NCBI GenBank assembly: GCA_002684175.1
Contig: NYUU01000132.1
Span: forward strand, 1-5,912
Direction: 5' to 3'
DNA length: 5,912 nucleotides
From: Synechococcus sp. CPC35
Lineage (GTDB): Bacteria > Cyanobacteriota > Cyanobacteriia > PCC-6307 > Cyanobiaceae
In this document: one piece after another, positions 5,587 to 5,912 of the stretch
How the letters are laid out: the number at the start of each line of letters is the position of its first letter
How positions within the stretch are numbered: position 1 is the first letter of the stretch
Made by a program: the position numbers and the translations under genes
The notes under the pieces: generated by a model
Databases searched by the model: none
Seen by the model: only the letters and a program-made list of their open reading frames with translations
Told to the model about the DNA's origin: nothing

Positions 5587-5912
5587 ATGGATACGTTGAG
5601 ACCAGCGGGTCTTGTGTGTCTCATGCGGGAATCAGTGTTGGCGGCTGTGGCGGCGGCGTCCCTGTTTGGCGCTGTTGTTCAGCCTTCTCCGGTCCTGGCT
5701 GGAGAGCTGGCGATGCGCGAAGTGCCAGCTCCCTCGCGCATCGTGCTCGATCTCCACAAGCGACAGATCACTGTGCTTCGGGGACAGCAACGTCTTGGTC
5801 CCTGGCCTGTGGCCATCGGTGATCCCAAAACTCCCACGCCGAAGGGAGAATTCGAAATACTCAACAAGAAGGTGAATCCGGTTTACGTCACCCACAAATC
5901 AGGCAAGCGCAA
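5587..5912 (+). CDS. exported L,D-transpeptidase (YkuD domain), 3' end cut by window
   Basis: The first 108 residues of an L,D-transpeptidase, an enzyme that cross-links peptidoglycan stems (or attaches proteins to them) in the periplasm using an active-site Cys. A Sec signal peptide is visible: a hydrophobic core (about residues 17-32) ends at Val-Leu-Ala38, a good cleavage site before Gly-Glu. The YkuD domain starts near residue 50 with 'RIVLDLHKRQITVLRG' and continues with 'GPWPVAIGDPKTPTPKGEFEILNKKVNPVY', the typical substrate-loop region. The catalytic HGC-type motif lies beyond the window end. The start is ATG 5587, the first after the in-frame TGA at 5560-5562. GGAG at 5581-5584 is a ribosome-binding match but sits only 2 bases from the ATG. 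Met13 (5623) would give a shorter, more ordinary signal peptide and is a fair alternative. The gene is divergent from the dioxygenase. Confidence 0.92.
   Translation, partial: MDTLRPAGLVCLMRESVLAAVAAASLFGAVVQPSPVLAGELAMREVPAPSRIVLDLHKRQITVLRGQQRLGPWPVAIGDPKTPTPKGEFEILNKKVNPVYVTHKSGKR

Noticed and set aside
5612..5895. Plus- and minus-strand frames overlapping the start of the L,D-transpeptidase gene
   Set aside because: The frame from ATG 5587 gives a signal peptide and a clear YkuD domain start. The other frames give Arg/Ser/Pro-rich translations without domains.
1..5912. CRISPR array, tRNA, rRNA, insertion sequence or phage integration signals
   Set aside because: No spaced direct repeats, tRNA T-loop with matching acceptor stem, transposase-like reading frame or terminal inverted repeats were found on reading both strands by eye. 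A covariance-model search would be needed to rule out a small ncRNA.

Overview
The window looks like chromosomal DNA from a marine picocyanobacterium of the Synechococcus/Cyanobium type. The main support is the inorganic pyrophosphatase: its N-terminal leader and C-terminus read like the marine Synechococcus/Prochlorococcus form as I remember it. The moderately high GC of the right-hand genes and the presence of an M32 carboxypeptidase and a YkuD transpeptidase also fit. This placement is inference from memory, not from a search.

The left part (about 1-2375) is gene-poor and mostly AT-rich. By hand count, positions 61-120 hold 21 G/C in 60 bases. It carries a DCC-family (DUF393) thiol-disulfide oxidoreductase-like gene on +, a half-size six-helix FUSC/aromatic-exporter-like membrane protein on +, and a tiny two-helix membrane protein on - convergent with it. 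Three spacers of roughly 350-480 bases between these genes hold no gene I can defend.

The right part (about 2376-5912) is GC-richer (41 G/C in 60 at 3361-3420) and tightly packed. An M32 (Taq-type) metallocarboxypeptidase is followed after 44 bases by the family I inorganic pyrophosphatase ppa, so the two are probably co-transcribed. A PhyH-like Fe(II)/2-oxoglutarate dioxygenase lies convergent to ppa on -. Divergent from that gene is the start of an exported L,D-transpeptidase (YkuD), which is cut by the window end before its catalytic Cys motif.

The genes do not form one pathway. M32 and Ppa are housekeeping peptide-turnover and phosphate-metabolism enzymes, the transpeptidase acts on the cell wall, and the dioxygenase has no identifiable substrate. 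I found no convincing new multi-gene system. The best leads are the obligatory non-ATG start of the dioxygenase, the short membrane protein, the base-composition swing inside the FUSC-like gene, and an in-frame short reading frame just upstream of the carboxypeptidase.
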